In this document: in pieces, positions 51,533 to 58,250 of the stretch | How positions within the stretch are numbered: position 1 is the stretch's first letter | Layout of the letters: each line of letters begins with the position of its first letter | NCBI RefSeq assembly: GCF_030064675.1 | Contig: NZ_CP116413.1 | Span: forward strand, 8,647,501 to 8,711,500 | Reading direction: 5' to 3' | Origin: Crossiella sp. CA-258035 | GTDB taxonomy: Bacteria; Actinomycetota; Actinomycetes; Mycobacteriales; Pseudonocardiaceae | Length of the DNA: 64,000 bases | Made by a program: the position numbers and the translations under genes | Notes under the pieces: model-generated | Databases searched by the model: none | What the model was told of the DNA's origin: nothing | Seen by the model: the letters and a program-made list of their open reading frames with translations, nothing else

Positions 51533-52108
51533 GTGAAGCTTGCCGCCGCCTGCCTGTCCGTCCTGCTCCTGTCCGCCTGCGCCGACGCCGCCCCACCTGC
51601 GGCCGCCCCACCAACCCAGCACCACGCGACCACCAGCACACCGCCCACGCCAAGCACCACCACGGCCGCCCGAAAGCAGTCGGCGCGCGGCAACCTGGTG
51701 AAGAACGTCGGCGAGCGAGCAGGCTGGACCACCCGCGATCAGGAACGGGCCGCCGACTTCACCCTGACCGCCATCGAGGTCGATCCGCGCTGCAAGGCGC
51801 AGTGGGAGAACACCGGCGGCAAGCACATGCTCGTGTTGAGCTTCACCGTGGAGACCACCGCGAAGCTGCCTGCCGACCAAGCCTGGTGGATCATGGCGCA
51901 CGATTTCGAGGTCATCGGCCCGGACGGGTTCACCGAGTCCGCACTGGTTCCCGATGGCTATGGCAACTGCCCCAAGGACTTGCTGCCTACCCGGCCCTAC
52001 GCACCGGCCTCGAAGTTCACCGGGAAACTGGTGCTGTTCAGCAAGCACGCGCACGGGACGCTCGTCTACCGGATGGCCAGCGACGTCGGCTGGGAATGGG
52101 CCTACTGA
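51533..52108 (+). CDS. Secreted lipoprotein with DUF4352-like domain
   Basis: A 191-residue lipoprotein; the signal is VKLAAACLSVLLLSACADAA with lipobox LLSAC (Cys near 16). A Thr/Pro-rich linker follows, and the beta-sheet domain (FTLTAIEVDPRCKAQWENTG, MLVLSFTVETTAKL, FEVIGPDGFTESAL) resembles DUF4352 immunoglobulin-like lipoprotein domains. A Cys pair (PRCK and NCPK) may form a disulfide. Function unknown; anchoring on the outer membrane face is expected. GTG 51533 is the likely start; an AGGG site precedes it. Its end overlaps the converging ybaK gene by seven bases. Confidence 0.8.
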   Translation: MKLAAACLSVLLLSACADAAPPAAAPPTQHHATTSTPPTPSTTTAARKQSARGNLVKNVGERAGWTTRDQERAADFTLTAIEVDPRCKAQWENTGGKHMLVLSFTVETTAKLPADQAWWIMAHDFEVIGPDGFTESALVPDGYGNCPKDLLPTRPYAPASKFTGKLVLFSKHAHGTLVYRMASDVGWEWAY

Positions 52109-52644
52109 GCCAGCCCCGGCAGCACCTCCGCGTTCGGCAGCTTCGCCAGCAGCGACCCCGGCACCAGCAGCTTGCTGTGCCGAACCCCGCTGCCGATCAC
52201 CAGTTCCGGCGCCTCCGCCACCTCCGGCGCGAGCAGGATCGGCCAGTCCGCGGGCAGTCCGATCGGGGTGATGCCGCCATAGGCCATGCCGGTGCGGGTC
52301 ACCGCCTCGTCCATGGGCGCGAAGCTGGCCTTGCGGGCGTCCAGGCGTTTGCGGACCACGCCGTTGACGTCGGCCCGGGTGGTGGCCAGGACCAGGCAAG
52401 CGGCGTAGCGGGTGACCTCGCCGCGGCGGCCGGCCACGACCACGCAGTTGGCCGAGGCGGCCAGTGGGGAGCCGTACTCGGCGCAGAAGGCTGCCGTGTC
52501 GGCTAGGTCGGGGTTGATCTCGGCCACGCCGCAGCGCTCGGCCGCCAGGGTGCGCAGCATGGTGGCCACCGGGGCGGCCAGCAGGTCGAGGCGGTCTTGG
52601 GCGGGGTGGACGGTGAGGGTGCCCGCGATGGTCCAGCCGGTCAT
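52102..52644 (-). CDS. YbaK/EbsC-family aminoacyl-tRNA deacylase
   Basis: A 180-residue protein related to YbaK, which clears mischarged Cys-tRNAPro, and to the editing domain of prolyl-tRNA synthetase. The family core is visible as ANCVVVAGRRGEVTRYAACL, VRKRLDARKASFAPMDEAV and GMAYGGITPIGLPADWPILL. ATG 52644 has TAGCCT seven bases upstream; that box begins with the TAG stop codon of the upstream DJ-1/PfpI gene. Confidence 0.9.
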   Translation of the reverse strand: MTGWTIAGTLTVHPAQDRLDLLAAPVATMLRTLAAERCGVAEINPDLADTAAFCAEYGSPLAASANCVVVAGRRGEVTRYAACLVLATTRADVNGVVRKRLDARKASFAPMDEAVTRTGMAYGGITPIGLPADWPILLAPEVAEAPELVIGSGVRHSKLLVPGSLLAKLPNAEVLPGLAQ

Positions 52645-52651
52645 GTCCGGC

Positions 52652-52657
52652 AGGCTA
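52652..52657 (-). promoter_or_regulatory. -10 box overlapping the PfpI stop codon (TAGCCT)
   Basis: On the minus strand TAGCCT is followed by seven bases and the ATG of the YbaK gene. The TAG is the stop codon of the PfpI gene. Confidence 0.4.
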
Positions 52658-53197
52658 GCCGAGGCCGAACTCCTTGAGCGCGGCCTGGTTGAAGGCGGGC
52701 AGGTCCTTCGGGGTGCGGCTGGTGACCAGCCGCCACTCGCGGTGGTCGCAGACCTGGACCTCCCGGTCGACCCACTCGCCGCCCGCGTTGCGGATGTCGG
52801 TGGCCAGGCTGGGGAAGGAGGTCAGCACCCGGCCGTTGACCAGGTCCGCCTCGACCAGCAGCCAGGGGGCGTGGCAGATCGCCGCGATGGGCTTGCCCGC
52901 GGCGGCGATGGCCTGGACGAACCGGACGGCGTCCTCGTCCATCCGCAGCTCGTCGGCGTTGGCCACCCCGCCGGGCAGCACCACGCCCGCGTAGTCGGCC
53001 GGGTTGGCGTCGCTGAGCGCCACGTCCACGGTGAACTCGTCGGCCGGGTCCAGGTGGTTGTAGGCGCGGACCGTGCCCAGCTTGGTGGACAGCAGCCGCG
53101 GCACGCCGCCCGCTTCCTCGACGGCGGCCCAGGGGTCGGTCAGTTCGGCCTGTTCGATGCCCTCGCTCGCGACGAGGAACGCGATGCGCTTGTCCAT
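52655..53197 (-). CDS. DJ-1/PfpI family protein
   Basis: A 180-residue class I glutamine-amidotransferase-fold protein. The nucleophile elbow is AAICHAPWLL with the conserved Cys (near residue 106), and the Glu site is in EGIEQAELTDPW near residue 15. PfpI-type proteins act as deglycases or glyoxalase III type enzymes or as stress proteases; which applies is unknown. ATG 53197 is 28 bases after the upstream hydrolase gene. It is followed closely by the ybaK gene. Confidence 0.93.
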   Translation of the reverse strand: MDKRIAFLVASEGIEQAELTDPWAAVEEAGGVPRLLSTKLGTVRAYNHLDPADEFTVDVALSDANPADYAGVVLPGGVANADELRMDEDAVRFVQAIAAAGKPIAAICHAPWLLVEADLVNGRVLTSFPSLATDIRNAGGEWVDREVQVCDHREWRLVTSRTPKDLPAFNQAALKEFGLG

Positions 53198-53225
53198 GCC
53201 CAGGGCCTACCCGGTGCCGCCGGGG

Positions 53226-54005
53226 TTACACCGCCCAGTCGGCCAGCAGGGCGCGCAGTTCGCGGCGATGGGTGACCAGCGGGATGAGCGCGGGCAGCAC
53301 CACCAGCCGGGCGGCGGGGAAGGCGGCGGCCACCGACTTGGCCACGTGCTCGGGGTGCAGCGGGTCGCCGGTGGGCGAGACCACCAGCACCTTGGCGGTG
53401 ACCTCGGCCAGCGCGGCCACGTCGGCCACCGGGACCTGGGGCGGCAGCTGGCGCAGCGCCTCGCGCAGGCGCAGCACCGCGGCCACCCGCTTGTCCACGT
53501 AGTCGGCCAGGTGCTGGCCGGGCGGCAGGTCCGCGGCCACCACCGCGTGCAGCAGACCGCTGTCGCCGGTGGCCAGGGCGTGCTCGGTGGCCTCGCACAG
53601 CCGGGTCAGCGGGTCGGCGGCCTCGGCCGTGCGGGGTTCGTCCAGCACCGCGGGCAGCAGCAGGGCGAGCCGCTCGAAGCGGGCCGGGTGGCTCGCGGCG
53701 ATGTGCAGCAGGGCGCTGGCGCCGAGCGAGGTGCCGATCGCGGCGGTGGCGCCGACCTCGTCGGCCACCGCGAGCACGTCGGCGGCGATGGTGTCGTAGC
53801 GGAAGTAGCCGGGCGGGGCGTCCGGGGACTCGCCGTGGCTGGGCAGGGTGAGCACCACCCTGGTGCCGGGCAGGCCGGTCGCGGGCAGCCGCGCCTCACC
53901 CGGTGTGGCGCCCAGACCGGGGACCACCAGGGTGACCGGGCCGCCGGTGCCGTGCGCGCTCCAGCGCACGCCGTTGGCCTCGGCCGTGGCCAGTGGCGAG
54001 CTCAC
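53226..54005 (-). CDS. Alpha/beta hydrolase (Rv0477-Rv0480 region type)
   Basis: A 259-residue hydrolase. The oxyanion strand is TLVVPGLGATPGEARLP, the nucleophile elbow GTSLGAS (Ser near 104), the acid in LVVSPTGDPLHPEHV, and the His base is less certain (LIPLVTHRRELRALLADW). The lid is rich in Ala and Leu. GTG 54005 overlaps the DUF2516 stop codon as GTGA. The substrate is unknown. Confidence 0.85.
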   Translation of the reverse strand: MSSPLATAEANGVRWSAHGTGGPVTLVVPGLGATPGEARLPATGLPGTRVVLTLPSHGESPDAPPGYFRYDTIAADVLAVADEVGATAAIGTSLGASALLHIAASHPARFERLALLLPAVLDEPRTAEAADPLTRLCEATEHALATGDSGLLHAVVAADLPPGQHLADYVDKRVAAVLRLREALRQLPPQVPVADVAALAEVTAKVLVVSPTGDPLHPEHVAKSVAAAFPAARLVVLPALIPLVTHRRELRALLADWAV

Positions 54006-54295
54006 CACCGGGGGCCGCGCTGGGCCTCGATCACCTTCGGCCGCACGTCCACCAGGTACACCAGCACCGCGACCAGCCCGGCCATCCAGAACAGCGAGCC
54101 CGGCCCGCCGAAGGGGAACAGCGCCAGCGCGGCGGTGCCACCGCCGGTGATGCCGAGCCAGGCGGGCTTGCTCAGCTTGTCCGCCGCGGTGAAGGCGTCC
54201 GCGCGCTGGATGAGAGCGTGCACGAACGCGAACAGGCCGACCGGGATCGCGGCGAAGTAGATGATTTTCATGATCAGGTAAGCGGGCTCGAGCAC
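54002..54295 (-). CDS. DUF2516 membrane protein
   Basis: A 97-residue protein with three hydrophobic segments (AYLIMKIIYFAAIPVGLFAF, LGITGGGTAALALFPFGGPG and LFWMAGLVAVLVYLVDVRPK). DUF2516 proteins are found next to HbhA-like genes in mycobacteria (Rv0476). GTG 54295 is chosen on the TACCCT box six bases upstream; an in-frame start further up (54352) lies within the hairpin region. Function unknown. Confidence 0.87.
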   Translation of the reverse strand: MLEPAYLIMKIIYFAAIPVGLFAFVHALIQRADAFTAADKLSKPAWLGITGGGTAALALFPFGGPGSLFWMAGLVAVLVYLVDVRPKVIEAQRGPRW

Positions 54296-54301
54296 ACCAC
54301 C

Positions 54302-54307
54302 AGGGTA
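54302..54307 (-). promoter_or_regulatory. -10 box of a likely leaderless DUF2516 promoter (TACCCT)
   Basis: TACCCT on the minus strand is followed by six bases and GTG 54295. Confidence 0.45.
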
Positions 54308-54347
54308 CGGCGAAGCCCGGGTGGTGCGGAGCCACCTGGAGACGAAA

Positions 54348-54384
54348 GCCACCGCCGGCCAGTTCGGGGCTGGTCGGCGGTGGC
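54348..54384. terminator. Hairpin after the HbhA-like gene
   Basis: GCCACCGCCG pairs with CGGCGGTGGC, with an inner CCAG/CTGG stem and short loop. It begins 24 bases past the stop codon of the HbhA-like gene and should end its transcript before the leaderless DUF2516 promoter. Confidence 0.65.
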
Positions 54385-54408
54385 AGCTCTCGGCGAGATC
54401 CAGCCAGG

Positions 54409-55068
54409 TCAGCTGGTGGTCTTGCGCGCACCGGTGCTGGTGCCACCGGTGGTCTTGCGGGCGCCGGTGCTGGGCTTGGCGGCCGGCTTGCGGGCGGTGG
54501 CGGCCTTGGTGGCGGCGGCCACGTCCGCGCCGGCCTCCTCGACCTTGACCGCGACGTCCTCGATCTTCTCCGCGAGGTTCTCGGCGGCCTCGGCGGTCTT
54601 CTCACCGGCGGCGCGGGTCCGGCGGGTGACCTTGCCGAGCACGTCGTCGGCCAGCTCGCGGACCTCGGCCGCGGCCTCCTCGACCCGGTGCTGGGCGGTC
54701 TGCACCTGCGGGTTGGCGCGCAGCTTGTCCAGGGTGGCCTCGCCGCGCTCGGCCAGGTAGCCGTAGAGCTGCTGGGCGGCCTGGGTGTAGGCGTCCACGA
54801 TCTTGCGGAACTCGGCCGGGTCCAGCTTGCTGCGCAGCTCGCCCAGGTCGGCGGGTAGGTCGTTGACGGCGGTGGTGGCCTTCTCGGCGCGCTCGCCGAC
54901 GGTCTCGCGGGCCTTGGTCAGCGCGTCCACCACGGCCTTGGCGGCCAGGTCACCGGCGCCGAGGGCGGCCAGCAGCGGGGTGCGGGCCTGCTCGATGGCG
55001 GCGTTGAACACGGTGGCGGCCTGCTCGGTGGCCTTGCGGACGTCTTCAGCGGTGGGCAGTGCGGGCAT
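54409..55068 (-). CDS. Heparin-binding hemagglutinin-like protein (HbhA-like)
   Basis: A 219-residue mainly helical protein. The N-terminal 115 residues form long amphipathic helices (TEQAATVFNAAIEQARTPLL, AEFRKIVDAYTQAAQQLYGY), the middle is a coiled coil (TAQHRVEEAAAEVRELADDV) and the tail is Lys/Arg/Ala/Thr-rich with repeats of TGARKTT. This layout is that of mycobacterial HbhA (Rv0475), an adhesin and lipid-body protein whose Lys-rich tail binds sulfated glycans. The tail here is shorter and uses Arg-Lys pairs, so an adhesin role is inferred only. ATG 55068 follows GAGGAG. Confidence 0.88.
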   Translation of the reverse strand: MPALPTAEDVRKATEQAATVFNAAIEQARTPLLAALGAGDLAAKAVVDALTKARETVGERAEKATTAVNDLPADLGELRSKLDPAEFRKIVDAYTQAAQQLYGYLAERGEATLDKLRANPQVQTAQHRVEEAAAEVRELADDVLGKVTRRTRAAGEKTAEAAENLAEKIEDVAVKVEEAGADVAAATKAATARKPAAKPSTGARKTTGGTSTGARKTTS

Positions 55069-55075
55069 TGCTGGA

Positions 55076-55483
55076 TCACTCCTCGGTGGGTGAATCGGCT
55101 GGCGGGGTCGCGGCGGCGTTCTCCCGCCGGAACGACTCGTAGACGTCGAGCAGCACCTGCTTCTGCCGCTCGTTCAGGTCTGGGTCGGCGAGCACGGCGT
55201 CGATGACGGGCCCGCCAGGGCGCTCCTGCAGGATTCCGGCCTGGACGTAGAGCGCCTCGGCGGAGATCCGCAGCCCCTTGGCGATCTGCTGCAGGATCTC
55301 GGCGCTCGGCTTGCGCAACCCGCGCTCGATCTGGCTGAGGTACGGGTTGGACACACCGGCGAGCTTGGCCAGCTGGCGCAACGAGATCTGCGCGGTCGCC
55401 CGCTGGGTGCGGATGTAGTCACCGATATCACGGCCGAGATCAGCGACCACCTGGTTGACCGACTTGCTGTGGTCTTCCGTCAT
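55076..55483 (-). CDS. XRE-family regulator (Rv0474-like)
   Basis: A 135-residue DNA-binding protein with one XRE helix-turn-helix (ISLRQLAKLAGVSNPYLSQI, then ERGLRKPSAEILQQIAKGLR) and a short helical C-terminus (DLNERQKQVLLDVYESFRRE). ATG 55483 has AGGAGG eight bases upstream. It lies seven bases upstream of the HbhA-like gene in the same direction, as Rv0474 and hbhA do in mycobacteria, and probably regulates that operon. In mycobacteria this regulator is linked to hypoxia and copper stress in my memory; not checked. Confidence 0.9.
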   Translation of the reverse strand: MTEDHSKSVNQVVADLGRDIGDYIRTQRATAQISLRQLAKLAGVSNPYLSQIERGLRKPSAEILQQIAKGLRISAEALYVQAGILQERPGGPVIDAVLADPDLNERQKQVLLDVYESFRRENAAATPPADSPTEE

Positions 55484-55594
55484 GGGGTCACCTCCTCTCG
55501 CCTGTCTCCGACCGTACGCAAGAGTGCTAGCTCCTGCAAGCGCTCTGCTAACAGATCAGCGGTGGGCTCGCACACACCCGATCGGGTCAGCGCC

Positions 55595-55600
55595 TACCGT
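55595..55600 (+). promoter_or_regulatory. -10 box of a likely leaderless crcB promoter (TACCGT)
   Basis: TACCGT is followed by six bases and GTG 55607, the start of the first crcB gene. The mRNA of the crcB operon would then have no leader and so no fluoride riboswitch. Confidence 0.45.
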
Positions 55601-55606
55601 GGTCCG

Positions 55607-55951
55607 GTGCGCGTCCTACTGCTCATCTCCGCCGGTGGCGTGCTCGGCGCGCTGGCCAGGCACGCCGTCGGCACGGCCTTCCCATGGCCATGGCCGACGG
55701 TCGGCGTGAACGTGCTCGGCTGCTTGCTGATCGGCCTGCTGATCAGCCGGACCGCCCCGGAGTCGGCGCTGCGCCCGTTCCTCGGCACCGGGGTGCTGGG
55801 CGGGTTCACCACCTTCTCCGCCTACGCCGTGGACGTGGTCCGGCTGACCCACGAGGGCCGCGCCGTCGAAGCCGCCGCCTACCTCGCGGTCACCCTGCTC
55901 GGCGCGCTGGCCGCGGTCTGGGCCGGCCGAGCGCTCGGCGCGGCCCGGTGA
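55607..55951 (+). CDS. crcB: Fluoride ion channel Fluc, first subunit
   Basis: A 114-residue four-helix membrane protein of the Fluc (CrcB) family, which forms dual-topology fluoride channels. Signatures are [26 protein letters not shown] and the TM3 core [16 protein letters not shown]. Two adjacent crcB genes, as here, usually form a heterodimer. GTG 55607 is used because of the -10 six bases upstream. It overlaps the second crcB as GTGA. Confidence 0.95.
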   Translation: MRVLLLISAGGVLGALARHAVGTAFPWPWPTVGVNVLGCLLIGLLISRTAPESALRPFLGTGVLGGFTTFSAYAVDVVRLTHEGRAVEAAAYLAVTLLGALAAVWAGRALGAAR

Positions 55952-56292
55952 ACGCGCTGCTGGTGGCGCTGGGCGCGGCCGTCGGCGCGCCGCTGCGCTA
56001 CCTGGTCACCGAGTGGGCGCGGCGGCGCTTCCCCGGCCTGCCCTGGGGCACCTTCGCGGTGAACACCGCGGGCTCGCTGCTGCTCGGCCTGCTCGCCGGG
56101 GCCGCGGTGGCCGGCCCGGCGATGGCGCTGCTGGGCACCGGCTTCTGCGGCGCGCTGACCACCTACTCCACCTTCGCGCTGGAGACCAGCCAGCTGCCCA
56201 GGGGCAGGGCCGCGCTCACCGTGGCTGGCAGCGTCGCCGCCGGAGTTCTGGCCGCCGCCACCGGCTTCCTGCTCGGTACCCTGAGCTGGTGA
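55948..56292 (+). CDS. crcB: Fluoride ion channel Fluc, second subunit
   Basis: A 114-residue four-helix Fluc subunit ([49 protein letters not shown]). It carries the pore motif TTYSTFALE and the central Asn of FAVNTAGS. Together with the first subunit it forms a fluoride exporter. GTG 55948 overlaps the stop of the first gene and its own stop overlaps the zinc-ribbon gene, so all three are one coupled unit. Confidence 0.95.
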   Translation: MNALLVALGAAVGAPLRYLVTEWARRRFPGLPWGTFAVNTAGSLLLGLLAGAAVAGPAMALLGTGFCGALTTYSTFALETSQLPRGRAALTVAGSVAAGVLAAATGFLLGTLSW

Positions 56293-56711
56293 TCTGCCCA
56301 AAGTGCCAGGACATCATGCAGACCGTGGACCGCACCGGTGTGCACATCGACGTCTGCCAGGACTGCAAGGGCATCTTCCTGGACCGCGGCGAGCTGGAGC
56401 GCCTGGTCGACGCGGCGCTGATCTACCGCCAGGCCGCCGAGGCCCGCGAGCGCGAGGCGGCCGCCACCGCGAGCACCGGGGCCAACCCGGTCACCAGCGA
56501 GCAGCCGGTGCCCGCCCAGCCGCCGCCCTACCAGCCGGAACCCGGCTACGCGCCGCCGCCACCGGCCTACCAGCAGCCGGGCTACGCCGCGCCGCCGATG
56601 CCGCCGGGCTACGGCCAGCCCGCGCCCTACGGCCACGACCCGTACGCGCACGACCCGTACCACCGGCGGCGCAAGAAGAAGGACATCCTCTCCGAGCTGT
56701 TCGACCTCTAG
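56289..56711 (+). CDS. Zinc-ribbon (TFIIB-type) protein with Pro/Tyr-rich tail
   Basis: A 140-residue protein. Residues 1-42 hold the zinc ribbon zf-[13 protein letters not shown] and [16 protein letters not shown] disordered tail rich in Pro, Tyr, Gly and Gln ([19 protein letters not shown]) ends in the basic [15 protein letters not shown]. Such proteins are common and unnamed; their role may be nucleic-acid or protein binding. It is translationally coupled to the fluoride channel genes, and its stop codon is one base from that of the converging XRE gene. Confidence 0.85.
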   Translation: MICPKCQDIMQTVDRTGVHIDVCQDCKGIFLDRGELERLVDAALIYRQAAEAREREAAATASTGANPVTSEQPVPAQPPPYQPEPGYAPPPPAYQQPGYAAPPMPPGYGQPAPYGHDPYAHDPYHRRRKKKDILSELFDL

Positions 56712-56712
56712 C

Positions 56713-57570
56713 TCAGACCAGCTCGTCGGCGATCTTGGCGATCAGCGCCACCGAGTCCTTCTGGCTCATCGCGGCCATGGTCAGGTGGTCCATGGCCAGC
56801 TTGTACCGGCGCACCTCGGCCGCCTTCTTCATGCCCTGCCAGCCGGCCGAGTTCTCCAGGAACACCACCGGCGGGTCCACCGGGTCCGGGAACTCCAGCA
56901 GCGCCACGTTGTCCCCGATCAGCGGGTGCGCGCCGGCCGCGTTGGGCAGCACCTGCACGGTCACGTTGGCCCGGTAGGCCAGGTGCAGCAGGTGCCGCAG
57001 CTGCTGGCGCATGGCATCGGCGGGCACCACCAGCCTGCGCAGCGCGGACTCCTCCACCACCGCCCACAGGGTGAGCGGGTTGACCCCGGTCAGCCGCTCC
57101 TGCCTGGCCAGCCGCAGCGCCAGGCTGCTCTCCACGTCGGTGCGCTCCACCGGGGACCAGGCGTTGAGCAGCTCGTAGGCGTACTCCTTGGTCTGCAGCA
57201 GGCCGGGCACCAGGCCGCTGCTGAAGGTGCGCAGCGAGCTGGCCGCGGCCTCCAGGCCGAGGAAGGTGTCGAAGCCGGGCGGCACCGCGCCGGTGCCGTA
57301 GGACTGCCACCAGCCCTTCTGCTTGGAGTCCTTGGCCAGGCCCAGCAGGATCTCGATCTTGTCGTCGGCCGCGCCGTAGAGCTCGGCCATGGCCCGGACC
57401 TCCAGGGTCCGCACCGGCACCCGGCCCGTCTCGATCTTGGAGATCTTGCCCTGAGAGCAGTCCAGCGCCTCGGCGACCTGGACGTGGGTGAGCCCCGCTG
57501 CCTCGCGGAGCTGTCGTAGTTCGGTGCCGAGTCGGCGGCGCCCCACGGTCGGGCTTTGCACCTGGGCCAC
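56713..57570 (-). CDS. XRE-family regulator with DUF5753 domain, second copy
   Basis: A 285-residue DNA-binding protein: XRE HTH (LRQLREAAGLTHVQVAEALD, then CSQGKISKIETGRVPVRTLE) followed by a DUF5753 domain (LVPGLLQTKEYAYELLNAW, LWAVVEESALRRLVVPADAM, VTVQVLPNAAGAHPLIGDNV). GTG 57570 follows GGGGAG; the upstream in-frame start at 57636 has no site. As with the regulator at 28.3 kb there is no DUF397 partner gene in this window. It converges on the crcB operon with one base between stop codons. The gap 57571-57767 (197 bases) shows no other feature. Confidence 0.88.
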   Translation of the reverse strand: MAQVQSPTVGRRRLGTELRQLREAAGLTHVQVAEALDCSQGKISKIETGRVPVRTLEVRAMAELYGAADDKIEILLGLAKDSKQKGWWQSYGTGAVPPGFDTFLGLEAAASSLRTFSSGLVPGLLQTKEYAYELLNAWSPVERTDVESSLALRLARQERLTGVNPLTLWAVVEESALRRLVVPADAMRQQLRHLLHLAYRANVTVQVLPNAAGAHPLIGDNVALLEFPDPVDPPVVFLENSAGWQGMKKAAEVRRYKLAMDHLTMAAMSQKDSVALIAKIADELV

Positions 57571-57767
57571 GCGTTCGCTCCCCTGTTCGGCTCTACTGCT
57601 CGCGGCAGTGTCGCGCGATCGGGGACCAACCCTCAACAGGGCTCACCGTAGGTCACGAAAACGACCCGCATTCGGCCCATCGCCGCAGCGAATATTCTCA
57701 TCTAGCGTCGAGAACGGCCGGGCGGTGCGCGCGCCCGCACCGCCCGGCCGCCTGGAATATGTGTCGC

Positions 57768-58250
57768 TCAGAAGCGCCAGTCCACACTGCCGAGCAAGCT
57801 GCCGCCGCTGGCCAGCACGCAGAACCGGATGATCCGGCCGAGCAGCGCGGCCGGCAGCAGCACCCGCAGCGGCAGCCGGCCGGCCCCGGCCACCACGACC
57901 AGGATGGTGTACGGCGGGATGCCCACCGAGGCGCTGAGCAGCACCACGAAGAAGCTCCACCACGGCCGGTGCGCGCAGGTGTCCTGGAAGTGCCGGAACC
58001 AGGTGGCGAACCGGCCCTTGGAGGTGCCCAGCCTGCGGGTCACCCAGGGCATGTTGATCACGCCGCGCGCGGCGTAGTAGTGCACCATCTTGCCCAGCAC
58101 GTGGCCAACGCCGGTCACCACACCGGCCGCGAGCCAGTGCAGGTCCGGCCGGGCCGCGGACAGCCCGACCAGGTACAGCTCGACGCTGAAGACCGGCAGG
58201 ATGCCACTGCCGACCGCCGCGCCGAACAGGCTCAGCAGTGGCCAGCTCAC
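57768..58250 (-). CDS. VTT/DedA-like small membrane protein
   Basis: A 160-residue membrane protein with about four hydrophobic segments. The core matches the VTT (DedA-like) fold: WLAAGVVTGVGHVLGKMVHY, FVVLLSASVGIPPYTILVVV and LPLRVLLPAALLGRIIRFCV. The helix-Gly-x-Pro-Pro element in the second block is typical. The family has roles in membrane lipid distribution and proton-motive force. GTG 58250 overlaps the FtsX stop codon as GTGA. It is the last gene of the ABC operon. Confidence 0.85.
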   Translation of the reverse strand: MSWPLLSLFGAAVGSGILPVFSVELYLVGLSAARPDLHWLAAGVVTGVGHVLGKMVHYYAARGVINMPWVTRRLGTSKGRFATWFRHFQDTCAHRPWWSFFVVLLSASVGIPPYTILVVVAGAGRLPLRVLLPAALLGRIIRFCVLASGGSLLGSVDWRF

